DNA of 64,000 bases from Thiodiazotropha sp050291245 (GCA_050291245.1 JBNKJP010000012.1:124001-188000); one strand, 5' to 3'. Positions 53,571 to 63,506 are shown, numbered from the stretch's first letter. Notes: generated by a model not told the origin, from the letters alone. Program-made: numbers and translations.

Positions 53571-55382
53571 TCAGCGCCCCCGTAGAAACAGGCGATCCAG
53601 TTCCGCGAGTGACAGGGACACCCAGGTAGGACGGCCATGATTGCACTGATCGGCCCGCTCGGTGCGTTCCATCTCGCGCAACAGCGCATTCATTTCGTCG
53701 AGACCGAGGCGTCGGTTGGCGCGTACCGAACCGTGACACGCCATCGTCGCAAGAACCCGGTCCGCCTCCTCCCGCAAGCGTCGGCTGTGACCGTATTCGG
53801 CCAAATCCGACAGCACATCCCGCAGCAACCGCTCAGGATCCGTGCCACGCAGTAACGCCGGAATGCCTCGAACCGCCAGTGCGTCACGCCCGGACCGGCT
53901 GACTTCGAGCCCGATCTGTTCGAGAAAGTCCTGAAACTCCTCAACCAGGTCCGCTTCGCGCTCGCTGACCGCTACCGCGACAGGCACCAGCAGGGGTTGC
54001 CCCACGATGCCCTCACCGTGATAACGCCGCTTGAAGCCCTCATAGGTAATCCTTTCATGGGCCGCGTGCATATCGACCAGAATCAGCCCCGACTGGTTTT
54101 CCGCAAGGATATAGACCCCATGCAACTGCGCCAGGGCATAGCCCAGGGGATGCAGGGATTCTTCGGGATCCTTGGCCGTCTCGGCTGAAACCTCAACCTC
54201 AGGCGAAGCTGTGGAATCAGTATCCGGTCGTTGCAGATCGAACCCGGCATTATAAACCGATCGAGATTCGGTGACCCGCCAGTTGATCCCATGCTGATAG
54301 GGTTGCGGATCCCGCCGCTGGGTCACCGGCGGGTCGATCGCACCCCGAGTGACGGCAGGCTCAGCGGGGTCGCTCTGCTGCGGACGCGTCTGCGACAGCA
54401 ACCGGTGCATGCCTCGGAAGATGAAATCATGTACCGAGCGGGAGTCCCGGAAGCGCACCTCGTGTTTGGTCGGATGTACGTTGACATCGACCGCCCGGGG
54501 ATTGATCTCCAGGTAGAGAACGTAGGCGGCATGCCGGCCATGATAAAGTACATCCTGAAATCCCTGCCGCACCGCATGTGATACCAGTTTATCCCGGATC
54601 ATCCTCCGGTTTACGTAGAAATACTGCATGTCCGCCTGGGCCCGGGAAAAGGCGGGTCGGGCAACCCACCCGCTGAGACGCAGATCCCCGGCCTGTTCGT
54701 CGATGGCCAGGGCCTGGTCCCGAAAACCCTCCCCGAGTATCGCGGTCAGGCGTTTCTCCCGCTGCGCGGGATCCTGACAAGGAGGCAGTGACAACACATT
54801 GCGTTGATTGTGCTGAAGGATGAATCCCACGTCGAAGCGGGCCAATGCAAGACGCTGGATCAGGGTCAGAATATGCCCGAACTCGGTCTTTTCGGTACGC
54901 AGAAACTTGCGTCGCGCCGGGGTATTGTAGAACAGGTCCCGCACCTCGACACTGGTGCCCCGAGGATGAGCCGCAGGCCTAATCTCATAGTCCCGGTCCG
55001 AGCCGTCACCACTGACCGCCCAGGCCTGCTCCTCATCCTGGTGACACGAGGTCAGGGTCAAACGAGAGACCGAACTGATACTGGGCAGGGCCTCACCCCG
55101 AAAGCCAAGACTACTGAGGGACTCCAGATCTTCAAAGCTGCTGACCTTGCTGGTGGCATGTCGGGCGAGCGCCAGACCCAGTTCCTGTTTCGGTATGCCC
55201 ACCCCATCGTCGCGAATTCTGAGCCGTTTGATCCCGCCCTGATCCACCTCAATCTCAATCTGCCGGGCCCCGGCATCCAGGCTGTTCTCAACCAGTTCCT
55301 TGACCACGGAGGCCGGTCTTTCCACCACCTCGCCGGCTGCGATTTGGTTTCTCAGTTGCGGGGGCAGGGTTTGTATGGGCAT
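53571..55382 (-). CDS. mutL: DNA mismatch repair protein MutL
   Basis: 603-residue GHKL ATPase that couples MutS to MutH/UvrD. N-terminal ATPase motifs: ELVENSLDAGA, DDGVGIPKQEL, ATSKVSSFEDLESL and GFRGEALPSISSVS. The C-terminal dimerisation domain has LHPLGYALAQLHGVYIL and CHGSVRANRRL. The DQHA-type endonuclease motif is absent, as usual for gammaproteobacteria using MutH. Confidence 0.96.
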   Translation of the reverse strand: MPIQTLPPQLRNQIAAGEVVERPASVVKELVENSLDAGARQIEIEVDQGGIKRLRIRDDGVGIPKQELGLALARHATSKVSSFEDLESLSSLGFRGEALPSISSVSRLTLTSCHQDEEQAWAVSGDGSDRDYEIRPAAHPRGTSVEVRDLFYNTPARRKFLRTEKTEFGHILTLIQRLALARFDVGFILQHNQRNVLSLPPCQDPAQREKRLTAILGEGFRDQALAIDEQAGDLRLSGWVARPAFSRAQADMQYFYVNRRMIRDKLVSHAVRQGFQDVLYHGRHAAYVLYLEINPRAVDVNVHPTKHEVRFRDSRSVHDFIFRGMHRLLSQTRPQQSDPAEPAVTRGAIDPPVTQRRDPQPYQHGINWRVTESRSVYNAGFDLQRPDTDSTASPEVEVSAETAKDPEESLHPLGYALAQLHGVYILAENQSGLILVDMHAAHERITYEGFKRRYHGEGIVGQPLLVPVAVAVSEREADLVEEFQDFLEQIGLEVSRSGRDALAVRGIPALLRGTDPERLLRDVLSDLAEYGHSRRLREEADRVLATMACHGSVRANRRLGLDEMNALLREMERTERADQCNHGRPTWVSLSLAELDRLFLRGR

Positions 55383-55522
55383 ACCGGAAAGGTGCGGGGT
55401 GTCCTGAGTCAGAATAGGAGGATTGTCTCAGGTGTCACCCCGGGATGCACGCGCCGTATGGTCAGAGGGTTGTTACTGGCCCCAAGCGGTGTGGAACCCG
55501 ATCGCGCCGTCTTGCATTCTGG

Positions 55523-55542
55523 ATCCCGGCATACGTCGGGAT
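55523..55542. repeat. REP-type palindrome in the mutL-amiB gap
   Basis: ATCCCGGCATACGTCGGGAT followed by GACAG, nearly identical to the copy at 14369-14388. It lies in the 202-bp gap upstream of mutL and downstream of amiB. Confidence 0.7.
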
Positions 55543-55584
55543 GACAGCGGTTTTTCAACTCGATACTACGCGCCCGCGAGTGGA

Positions 55585-56901
55585 TTAGCCCCCCGGAATT
55601 TCGAGGACCTGACCGATTCGGATGTTATCGCTCTTCAGATCGTTGGCGTTACGCAGACGTTTAACGCTGACCTGATAGCGGTTGGCAATGGCAATCAGGG
55701 TGTCTCCCGAGGAGATGACATGTTTACGGGTTGCCTGGTTTGCCGCCAGCCAGGTGCCCGGGGGTGGTTGGAACCTGAAGTAGTCGCGAATACCTTTCAT
55801 CAAAGCGACCGCCACCTGGTTCTGATATTTCGAATCACGCAACCGACGCTCTTCACCCGGATTGGAAATGAAAGCGGTTTCCACCAGCATGGAGGGAATG
55901 TCCGGCGACTTCAGGACGACGAATCCCGCCTGCTGGACTCTGCGTTTGTGGGTTTTGCCCAAGGTTTTGAGTTGAGACAAAACACGTCCTGCCGCCTCTG
56001 AACTGGCCTGCAGGGTGCCGATCTGAGAAAGATCCAAAAGCACGGACGCGAGCATGTCGTCTTTGTCTTCCAGGGAGACGCCGCCCACCAGATCGGCGCT
56101 GTTTTCCCGCTCTGCCAGCCAGCGGGCCGCCTCGTTCGAAGCACCGCTGCGTGAGAGTGTGTAAACCGAGGAACCTCGAACACTGGGATCATGAAAGGCA
56201 TCCGCGTGAATGGATACGAACAGATCGGCCTGGGCCTCACGGGCCTTGGCAATACGCTTTCTCAGACCCAGGTAGTAGTCCCCGTCACGGATCAGTACGG
56301 CCCGCATGCCCTTCTGCCGGTTGATCTGATCCGCCAGTTTGCGACCGATCGCCAGCACCACATCTTTCTCATTGGTGCCCTTTTTGCCGCGCGCTCCCGG
56401 ATCCTCGCCCCCATGACCGGGGTCAACGGCAATCACCACATCCCGCTGACCCGCTTCCTGGGTGATCTTGGCGCTCTTCACGGGTTGCGAGGCATGTGCC
56501 GCCACCCGGCTCTCATCATACAGGTCGACCACCAGACGATGCCCATACTCACGGTTGGGCTTAAGCGCAAAACTCCTGGGTTTGACAGGGGTATTCAGGT
56601 CAAAGACCACTCGGGTGTCGGACGTGTTGCGTGTCGCGGTACGCATGCCCCGGATGATTTTATTCTCTTTGCTGGGATCGGGCATGTGGCTGGTTACGCT
56701 GACATTTTTCAGGTCGAGCACCAGCCTGTCGGGATCTTTGAGGGTAAAGATTTTATGGATCAGTTGGGCGTCGGCGTCAAACACCAACCGGACATGGTCG
56801 GGCGCCGACCAAACACGCAAACCGGTTACCGATGCCTGCTTGGCATAGACAGGGAGACTGCTGATGAAAAGGAACAGCAGAACGGCGAGTCTAGTCCTCA
56901 T
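55585..56901 (-). CDS. amiB: N-acetylmuramoyl-L-alanine amidase AmiB
   Basis: Cell-separation amidase cleaving stem peptides from peptidoglycan in the periplasm. About 438 residues from the ATG at 56901 (signal peptide ending PVYAKQA; the earlier frame start is not a signal sequence). N-terminal AMIN domain, amidase_3 domain with zinc ligands in VDPGHGGEDPGA and SIHADAF and a late Glu in VETAFISNPGEE, and a C-terminal LysM domain (HVISSGDTLIAIANRYQVSVKRL). Same gene order as E. coli amiB. Confidence 0.94.
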   Translation of the reverse strand: MRTRLAVLLFLFISSLPVYAKQASVTGLRVWSAPDHVRLVFDADAQLIHKIFTLKDPDRLVLDLKNVSVTSHMPDPSKENKIIRGMRTATRNTSDTRVVFDLNTPVKPRSFALKPNREYGHRLVVDLYDESRVAAHASQPVKSAKITQEAGQRDVVIAVDPGHGGEDPGARGKKGTNEKDVVLAIGRKLADQINRQKGMRAVLIRDGDYYLGLRKRIAKAREAQADLFVSIHADAFHDPSVRGSSVYTLSRSGASNEAARWLAERENSADLVGGVSLEDKDDMLASVLLDLSQIGTLQASSEAAGRVLSQLKTLGKTHKRRVQQAGFVVLKSPDIPSMLVETAFISNPGEERRLRDSKYQNQVAVALMKGIRDYFRFQPPPGTWLAANQATRKHVISSGDTLIAIANRYQVSVKRLRNANDLKSDNIRIGQVLEIPGG

Positions 56902-57004
56902 GGCCCCAAAATCCGATATTCTGAAAATACATCTCGAAAGATAGCATGTGAAACTAATTTTTCCAAGTTTTTCTGTTAGATAGCTGTTTTTTTTGCAAAA
57001 TATT

Positions 57005-57481
57005 TTAACCAATGACCAGATCACCTTGTAATCCCTGCATTATACCCATTCCTTTTTCACTGATCGGCTCGAAAGCGATACGTCTTGCCCCATCCTCATG
57101 GTGGATGTTTACAACCAGATCGGCGGGCGGTAATCCTCCCCTGCCTTTGTCCGGCCATTCCACCAGCCAATAGGCTTTCGGGCCCAATAAATCCTCAAGC
57201 CCGAGATACTCCAGTTCCTGCGCATCCGCGAGTCGATAAAGGTCGAAGTGATAACAGACCCGATCATCCATGTCATAGGGTTCCATCAGGGTATAGGTTG
57301 GGCTTTTGACGCTCCCGGCATAACCCAGTCCCCTGAGAAACCCCCGTGCCAAGGTGGTCTTCCCCGCCCCCAGGTCCCCCATCAGGTAGATGATACAGGG
57401 GGGCTTGCAATGCTGCGCCAGACGGCGTCCCAGCGCCTCCTGCTCGGCTTCTCCCCGGGCGGTCACCACAAACATCTTCAT
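57005..57481 (-). CDS. tsaE: TsaE, ATPase of tRNA t6A synthesis
   Basis: 158-residue ATPase working with TsaB/D in making t6A37. Walker A GDLGAGKTTLARGFLRGLG, then SPTYTLMEPY and YHFDLYRL, all family signatures. Starts two bases before the nnrDE stop region ends and lies just upstream of amiB, its usual place. Confidence 0.94.
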   Translation of the reverse strand: MKMFVVTARGEAEQEALGRRLAQHCKPPCIIYLMGDLGAGKTTLARGFLRGLGYAGSVKSPTYTLMEPYDMDDRVCYHFDLYRLADAQELEYLGLEDLLGPKAYWLVEWPDKGRGGLPPADLVVNIHHEDGARRIAFEPISEKGMGIMQGLQGDLVIG

Positions 57482-57483
57482 CG

Positions 57484-58989
57484 CTACCTTTCATTCAGAA
57501 GTTGTCGGATCGGCGCAAACAGATCGCCGGCCAGCATACCCGTCTCACCGTCTTGCGCAGCCCGGTCCGCGGCTGCGGCATGCAGACACACACCCATTTC
57601 AGCCGCTTCCCTGAGGCTCACTCCCTGCGCCAGGAAGGCCCCGATCAAACCGCTCAGAACATCACCGAAGCCGCCACTGGCCATCCCTGGGTTTCCGTCA
57701 CTGCACAGGGCAATGGGTTTGGATTCCGGGGAAACGATCAAGCTGCCCGCACCCTTGAGCACCACAACGCCTCCGAATCTAGCCTGCAGGGCGCGACAGG
57801 CGGCAAAACGGTCCGCTTCCACCTGGGCAACCTCCCACTTCAGAAGCCTAGCGGCCTCACCGGGATGAGGTGTGAGTATGCGATCCTCCCGACAATCGGG
57901 GAAACGGGCCAACCAGTAGAGTCCGTCCGCATCCAGCAGCAGGGGCTGCTTGCAGGCAGCCAGTCTTAGATACAGACCTTCTGCCCAAGCGGTGCGCCCC
58001 AACCCCGGCCCCATTACCAAGGCGTTCGCCCGCCCCAGCAGTTCATCCAGGGATGGGTCATTTTCATCGACGATGCCGCGACACATCAACTCCGGGCGGC
58101 CTAAATTGCTCCAGGCGGCATGTTCGGGATGGGTTCCCAAGCTGACCAGACCGGCCCCGCAGCGGGCCGCGCCTTCGGCGGCCATGCGCACCGCTCCGGA
58201 GTACCCCCGGTTACCTCCCACCACCAGCAGGTGGCCGAAATCCCCCTTGTGCGCGGTCCGTTTGCGGGGTGCCAGGCGGCTTTGCTGTCTGTTCCAGTCG
58301 ATGCGCCGACAGGCCAGTGGCTGGCTGGCGTATACCCGTGCGGGAATTTCCAGGGGATCAAAGAAGATCCGCCCGCAACAATCGGGGCCCGCGCCGGTGA
58401 ACAGCCCCTGCTTCAGACCGATGAAACTGATACTCGCCCGGGCCTCGATCGCGCAACCCATCCGCTGCCCCGTATCGGAATGCAACCCGGAAGGAATATC
58501 CAGGGAAAACACCGGTGCCTGATGACGATTGATCTGCTCCACGGCACGGCGCCAGACACCACTCACCGCCCGTTCCAACCCGGTCCCGAGGATCGCGTCG
58601 ACGATCAGCCCCGGTTTACCGGGCAGATCGACGAAGGGTTCCAGTTCCCGTCCCAGTTCCTGCCAGGCCCGGGCCTTGAGCAGGGCATCACCCTGAATCC
58701 GCTGGGGGTCGCCGAGCTGCAGGACCCGGACCCTGATGCCCGCCTGAAGCGCCAAACGGGCCACTACATAGCCGTCCCCCCCATTATTACCAATACCGCA
58801 AACCACCAGCATTTCATGAAGGTCCGGCCATAGTTCACGAATACACTGAAAGGCCCGGTGCCCCGCCCGCTCCATCAGTTCAGCACCAGGTATGCCGAAC
58901 TCATGAATCGCGAGCCGATCGAATTCCCGCACCTGGTCCGCACGATACAACGCATAGGGCAGGGTCTCGATTGCAGGTATTACACGCAT
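57484..58989 (-). CDS. nnr: Bifunctional NAD(P)HX epimerase/dehydratase
   Basis: Repairs hydrated NADH/NADPH. About 501 residues from the ATG at 58989; longer frames extend into the divergent queG and are rejected. The N-terminal epimerase half (YjeF_N) has GNNGGDGYVVARLA and DAILGTGL. The C-terminal ADP-dependent dehydratase (carbohydrate-kinase fold) has KGDFGHLLVVGGNRGYSGA and DGNPGMASGGFGDVLSG. E. coli YjeF/Nnr has the same two-domain order. Confidence 0.95.
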   Translation of the reverse strand: MRVIPAIETLPYALYRADQVREFDRLAIHEFGIPGAELMERAGHRAFQCIRELWPDLHEMLVVCGIGNNGGDGYVVARLALQAGIRVRVLQLGDPQRIQGDALLKARAWQELGRELEPFVDLPGKPGLIVDAILGTGLERAVSGVWRRAVEQINRHQAPVFSLDIPSGLHSDTGQRMGCAIEARASISFIGLKQGLFTGAGPDCCGRIFFDPLEIPARVYASQPLACRRIDWNRQQSRLAPRKRTAHKGDFGHLLVVGGNRGYSGAVRMAAEGAARCGAGLVSLGTHPEHAAWSNLGRPELMCRGIVDENDPSLDELLGRANALVMGPGLGRTAWAEGLYLRLAACKQPLLLDADGLYWLARFPDCREDRILTPHPGEAARLLKWEVAQVEADRFAACRALQARFGGVVVLKGAGSLIVSPESKPIALCSDGNPGMASGGFGDVLSGLIGAFLAQGVSLREAAEMGVCLHAAAADRAAQDGETGMLAGDLFAPIRQLLNER

Positions 58990-59133
58990 AAGAGGTTCAA
59001 TTCTCGCAGTTTGTGAATCCAGGGTATGATGCGGCGATATCCAGTCGACGAACCGAAGAACCCTATGGCGATTGTAACCCGGCCCTTGAGGTCTGGGACA
59101 GGACACCCTGGTTTCGACCCTAAAGGCACTGCC

Positions 59134-60192
59134 ATGACTCCGGATGAACTTTACAAATTCACCCTCCAGATCAAGCACTGGGGTCGCGACTTGGGCTTCG
59201 ATGCCATTGGCGTCACAGATACCGAGCTTGGCAAAGCCGAGAATCACCTTGACCAATGGCTGGCCGAGGGATTTCACGGGGAGATGGAGTACATGGCCCG
59301 TCATGGGAGCAAACGCAGCCGTCCCGAAGAACTGGTTGCGGGGACACAACGAGTAATCTGCGTAAGACTCGACTATCTACCGGAACCCTTGCAGGATTCA
59401 CTACGGATTCAGGACGATCCGCAACAGGCCTTCATCTCCCGTTACGCACTGGGACGGGACTACCACAAGGTGTTGCGCAACCGGCTGCAGAAACTGGTCG
59501 AGCGGATCCGTGACGCCGTGCCTGAGGTAACCTGCCGGGTTTTCACAGACTCCGCCCCGGTGCTGGAAAAACCCCTGGCCCACAAGGCCGGGCTTGGCTG
59601 GCCGGGCAAGCACACCAACCTCATTGCCCGGGAGTCGGGCTCCTGGTTCTTTCTCGGAGAGATCTACATCGACCTGCCACTGACCTGCGACACACCGGCA
59701 ACGAACCACTGCGGCCGATGTCAGGCCTGCATCGACGTCTGCCCCACCCGCGCCATTATCGCGCCCTACCAGTTGGATGCACGGTTGTGCATCTCATACC
59801 TGACGATTGAACTGAGCGGACCGATTCCGCACGCCCTGAGACCCCTGATCGGCAATCGAATCTATGGGTGTGACGACTGTCAGCAGGTCTGCCCCTGGAA
59901 CCGCTTTGCCCGTCGCACCCGGGAGGCCGACTTCCTGCCCCGTTACGGTTTGGATAATGCGCAACTGATCGATCTGTTCGGCTGGGATGAAGCCACCTTC
60001 ATGAAGCGTACCGAGGGATCCGCCATTCGACGTCTGGGCTACACCCGCTGGATTAGGAACCTGGCCGTGGCGTTGGGCAACAGTCCAACATCCAGCCAGA
60101 TCGTCACCGCTTTGAAAAACCGCCGCCAACATCCTTCGGAACTGGTACAAGAGCATGTAAGCTGGGCGTTGGATCAACACCTAGTTGAGTAA
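59134..60192 (+). CDS. queG: Epoxyqueuosine reductase QueG
   Basis: Cobalamin- and iron-sulfur-dependent enzyme completing queuosine synthesis in tRNA. 352 residues from the ATG at 59134. Two [4Fe-4S] ferredoxin motifs: CGRCQACIDVCPTRAI and CDDCQQVCPWN. The cobalamin-binding N-terminal half has KHTNLIARESGSWFFLGEIY. It is divergent from nnr, as in E. coli. Its stop overlaps the VanZ gene's stop by twelve bases in convergent orientation. Confidence 0.95.
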   Translation: MTPDELYKFTLQIKHWGRDLGFDAIGVTDTELGKAENHLDQWLAEGFHGEMEYMARHGSKRSRPEELVAGTQRVICVRLDYLPEPLQDSLRIQDDPQQAFISRYALGRDYHKVLRNRLQKLVERIRDAVPEVTCRVFTDSAPVLEKPLAHKAGLGWPGKHTNLIARESGSWFFLGEIYIDLPLTCDTPATNHCGRCQACIDVCPTRAIIAPYQLDARLCISYLTIELSGPIPHALRPLIGNRIYGCDDCQQVCPWNRFARRTREADFLPRYGLDNAQLIDLFGWDEATFMKRTEGSAIRRLGYTRWIRNLAVALGNSPTSSQIVTALKNRRQHPSELVQEHVSWALDQHLVE

Positions 60193-61281
60193 CAACACCC
60201 TTTTCACGCGAATCAACCCCGCAGTTAACCACCAACCCGTCAGAATACCCAGACTGTCCACCACCAGATCGCTTACCCGGGGTGATCTTCCCGGAGAAAA
60301 GAACTGAAGCGCCTCGGAACAGATCGCGGCCACCAGCATACCCGTGACCAGAACAGGGGTAGACGCTCTGGGTTTGCGCAACAGGATCGCACTCAACAGA
60401 AAGAAGCCGATGAGATGGGAGAATTTCGTAATATTCCAGTATCCAGGTACAAGCATGGGCAGCCATTCTGCCCAGGCATCGACCACCACTCCCCCTGGGT
60501 ATTCATGGTCAACGGGCAACCAGGGCCTGAGCAGATGCAGCAGTTCAATTTTCAGGTCATTTGACATCAGAATACCGAGTGCCATCAACCCCACCATCGC
60601 CCAGAGCGGAAAGCTCTGCCGAAGCACCGGATAGAGACCGAGCAGATGGCGTGACCAGATCCATAGGCATGCCCCCCAGACAATCAGCAGAATCCACCAG
60701 CCGACACGAAAGGATGGCAGCATCCGGGCTGCCTGCAGACTGGGATTTTTAACCTGAAAGACACCCTGGGTCGATATCAGCGAAATTCTGAAACAGACCT
60801 GCCCCAGATCATCAGGTATCGATAAAGCCGTCTCATAGCGAGTCCAGGGTTGTGCCCGTTTGAGCTGCACCAGACAATTGTTCAGTTGGTATTGTTTCTC
60901 GCCATGGTTGTCTTGCAACAGCAAACCCACCTTGGCCTCGTTCCAGGGTTTCTCACCCAGAATCAGTGGCTCCGCTCGAGCCTCAATGAGGATCCGTGCC
61001 TGATCAGGGAAGTCCCTACGATTGAAGCATTGGAAAACCGACGAACTCTGTCGAGGCGAGGTATTCGACAGGGTTAACACACCTTCTTCAAACCGCACGC
61101 CCTTTCGATTCCCACCGACCTGCCAGAAGCCCTCCCCCCGGGCAAAGCCAGGATCGGCAAGCATCTGGCCGCCAACCGGAACATAAGCCGTTATCAGTGT
61201 AAAATAGAGCCAGGTCAGAATAGACAGACCTAGCGCTACCAGATAGTGGCGCAACACAGCCACCGGCAACATCCCTGTCAT
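60181..61281 (-). CDS. VanZ-like membrane protein with extracytoplasmic domain
   Basis: About 366 residues from the ATG at 61281 (GGGGG well placed upstream; a TTG at 61290 is the alternative). One N-terminal helix, then a roughly 155-residue segment likely outside the cytoplasm, rich in aromatics and with a jelly-roll-like look. Several C-terminal helices follow, containing the VanZ signature FSHLIGFFLLSAILL and EALQFFSPGRSPRVSDLVVDSLG. VanZ-type proteins have uncertain function (teicoplanin resistance in enterococci). The combination with the N-terminal domain I do not recognise by name. Probably co-transcribed with orn, 19 bases upstream. Confidence 0.75.
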   Translation of the reverse strand: MTGMLPVAVLRHYLVALGLSILTWLYFTLITAYVPVGGQMLADPGFARGEGFWQVGGNRKGVRFEEGVLTLSNTSPRQSSSVFQCFNRRDFPDQARILIEARAEPLILGEKPWNEAKVGLLLQDNHGEKQYQLNNCLVQLKRAQPWTRYETALSIPDDLGQVCFRISLISTQGVFQVKNPSLQAARMLPSFRVGWWILLIVWGACLWIWSRHLLGLYPVLRQSFPLWAMVGLMALGILMSNDLKIELLHLLRPWLPVDHEYPGGVVVDAWAEWLPMLVPGYWNITKFSHLIGFFLLSAILLRKPRASTPVLVTGMLVAAICSEALQFFSPGRSPRVSDLVVDSLGILTGWWLTAGLIRVKRVLLLN

Positions 61282-61299
61282 ATCGGCCAACCCCCGGGC

Positions 61300-61848
61300 T
61301 CAGGGCAGACGCAGAAAATGGTTGCGGTAGAAGTGCAGCTCAGCGATGGAATCGCGGATGTCATCCAGAGCCAGATGCTTGCCTTGCTTGACAAAACCTT
61401 CACTCAGGCTGGGCGCCCAACGCTTGACCAGCTCCTTGAGTGTACTGACATCGAGATTGCGGTAGTGAAAATAGGCTTCGAGCTCCGGCATGCGGCGCGC
61501 CAGGAAGCGCCGATCCTGGCAGATACTGTTGCCACACATGGGAGAGGCCCCGGGCGGCACCAGATCGTTGAGAAACGCCAGGGTTTGACGCTGGGCTTGA
61601 ATTTCATCGACGGTACTGGCACGGACCCGTTCCAACAGACCGGACTGGGTATGCTGACGTTGATTCCAATCGTCCATGGTGTCCAGTTTCGCATCTGACT
61701 GGTGGATCGCGATCACCGGACCTTCCGCCAGGATATTCAGATCCCCATCGGTTACGACAGTCGCGATCTCGATGATCTCATCGTGCTGGGTATCCAACCC
61801 TGTCATTTCCAGGTCTATCCAGATCAGATTCGTGGCATCTACAGGCAT
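61300..61848 (-). CDS. orn: Oligoribonuclease
   Basis: DEDDh 3'-5' exonuclease that degrades short RNAs and pGpG from c-di-GMP turnover. 182 residues; motif I WIDLEMTGLD, motif II GNSICQDRRFL, and a C-terminal HLALDDIRDSI with the catalytic His and Asp. Length is standard. E. coli orn also lies beside rsgA and this block. Confidence 0.97.
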   Translation of the reverse strand: MPVDATNLIWIDLEMTGLDTQHDEIIEIATVVTDGDLNILAEGPVIAIHQSDAKLDTMDDWNQRQHTQSGLLERVRASTVDEIQAQRQTLAFLNDLVPPGASPMCGNSICQDRRFLARRMPELEAYFHYRNLDVSTLKELVKRWAPSLSEGFVKQGKHLALDDIRDSIAELHFYRNHFLRLP

Positions 61849-61945
61849 CTGTTATTCCCATGTAATTTTTCAGGGCGGATTCTAGCAGGAAGCGGCTTCA
61901 GCAGGGTACACTAGCGCCAATTTAATTATCCTGAATTCAGATGTA

Positions 61946-63202
61946 ATGAGTCTTTTTACCCAAATTTTTCTCCTGTTTTTGATACTGGGTACCAGCCTGG
62001 AGATTTGGTTGTTGCTGCGGCATATGCAGTATGTCCGCGCCAATCGTGGCGAGGTTCCCGAGGCCTTCCGTGACAAGGTCAGCCTGCAGGAACACCAGAA
62101 AGCCGCGGATTACACCCAGGCAAAGGGACGTCTGGCCCTGGTTGAATTGCTGTTGGGTGCCGTTGTACTGCTCTTCTGGACACTGGGCGGCGGCATCGAG
62201 GGACTCATCCGGTTGAGCGCAAACTATGTAACGGGAGCGACCCTCAGTGGCCTGGCGCTTTTTTTCCTGTTCTTCCTGATCAACAGCCTACTGGATCTCC
62301 CCTTCAGCCTATACCGTACCTTTCGCCTGGAAGTCGCCTTTGGTTTCAATCGCATGACGGTGAAACAGTACGTCAAGGATCGCCTCATGGGATTGCTGCT
62401 CGGGATCCTCCTCGGCGGCCCACTGCTGTGGATCATCCTGATGCTGATGCAGGGTGCAGGGACCTATTGGTGGCTCGCCGCCTGGGTTGTCTGGATGGGC
62501 TTTACCCTGGGTATCAGCTGGGCCTATCCCCGCTTCATCGCCCCCCTGTTCAATGCCTTCACCCCCCTGGAGGCAGGCACGATGCGGGACCGGATCCAGA
62601 ACCTGCTGCAGCGCTGTGGATTCACCAGTGAGGGGATCTTTGTGATGGACGGTTCCAAACGTTCCGCCCACGGCAACGCCTATTTCACCGGTTTTGGAAA
62701 AAACAAACGCATCGTATTCTTCGACACCCTGCTCGAAAAGCTCGACAGCGAGGAGGCGGAAGCGGTACTGGCCCACGAACTGGGGCACTTTCACCACAAA
62801 CATATCCACAAACAGATGGGAGTCATGGCCCTGCTCTCCCTCGGGGGGCTTGCCCTGCTCGGCTGGCTCTCACAACAGACCTGGTTCTACCAGGGATTGG
62901 GCATCTCGCAGCCCTCCCAGGCCGCCGCACTGTTGCTGTTCATGCTGATCCTTCCGGTGTTCACCATATTCTTCACACCCCTGGGCAGCTTTTTTTCGCG
63001 ACGCCACGAATTCGAGGCGGATCACTATGCCATGGAACAGAGCAACGGGGAGTATTTGGTTCGTGCACTGGTCAAACTCTACCAGGACAATGCCAGCACC
63101 CTGACACCGGACCCACTCTATTCGATGTTCCACGACAGTCATCCGCCCGCTCCGGTAAGGATTGCCCGGATTTCCCAACAGACGCCGGGTATTACCGGCT
63201 AA
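61946..63202 (+). CDS. M48 (Ste24/CAAX-protease-like) membrane metallopeptidase
   Basis: 418 residues. N-terminal helices then a DUF-type M48 N-terminal region (FRDKVSLQEHQKAADYTQAK, typical of the M48A/Ste24 branch), further helices, and zinc site His277-Glu278-xx-His281 (VLAHELGHFHHKH). The third ligand Glu is in HEFEADHYA. This is longer than HtpX (about 290 residues) and has the Ste24 layout. It degrades membrane or lipidated proteins in general; the exact substrate is unknown. The small cytochrome gene follows after 13 bases. Confidence 0.92.
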   Translation: MSLFTQIFLLFLILGTSLEIWLLLRHMQYVRANRGEVPEAFRDKVSLQEHQKAADYTQAKGRLALVELLLGAVVLLFWTLGGGIEGLIRLSANYVTGATLSGLALFFLFFLINSLLDLPFSLYRTFRLEVAFGFNRMTVKQYVKDRLMGLLLGILLGGPLLWIILMLMQGAGTYWWLAAWVVWMGFTLGISWAYPRFIAPLFNAFTPLEAGTMRDRIQNLLQRCGFTSEGIFVMDGSKRSAHGNAYFTGFGKNKRIVFFDTLLEKLDSEEAEAVLAHELGHFHHKHIHKQMGVMALLSLGGLALLGWLSQQTWFYQGLGISQPSQAAALLLFMLILPVFTIFFTPLGSFFSRRHEFEADHYAMEQSNGEYLVRALVKLYQDNASTLTPDPLYSMFHDSHPPAPVRIARISQQTPGITG

Positions 63203-63215
63203 TGGAGAGACGACC

Positions 63216-63506
63216 ATGATCAAGATTCAGACGAGTATCGCCACCGTGGCCCTTCTGGTTTCCGTTGCTGCCCAGGCGGGAGATGAGCAAAAGGGTCAGG
63301 CCCTGTATAACGAAAGTTGTTTAAAATGCCACGGCAGTGAGGTCTATACCCGCACCGACCGACGCATCAACAACCTCCCGGCTTTACACAAGCAGGTCAG
63401 GTTCTGTGAGCAGAATCTGGGGCTCACCTGGTTCGATGATCAGATTGACGATACCGCTAGCTATCTGAACCAATCCTTCTACCACTTCAAACCCGATACC
63501 CAATAA
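63216..63506 (+). CDS. Small exported c-type cytochrome without a Met ligand
   Basis: 96 residues from the ATG at 63216, with a signal peptide (ending AAQA). A single haem site CLKCH lies in ESCLKCHGSE. The mature protein contains no methionine, so the sixth haem ligand must be another residue; candidate His residues are in PALHKQ and FYHFKP. An extra Cys is in VRFCEQNLG. It is a small periplasmic electron carrier of unknown partner; the pair with the upstream M48 protease may share a transcript. Confidence 0.88.
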   Translation: MIKIQTSIATVALLVSVAAQAGDEQKGQALYNESCLKCHGSEVYTRTDRRINNLPALHKQVRFCEQNLGLTWFDDQIDDTASYLNQSFYHFKPDTQ

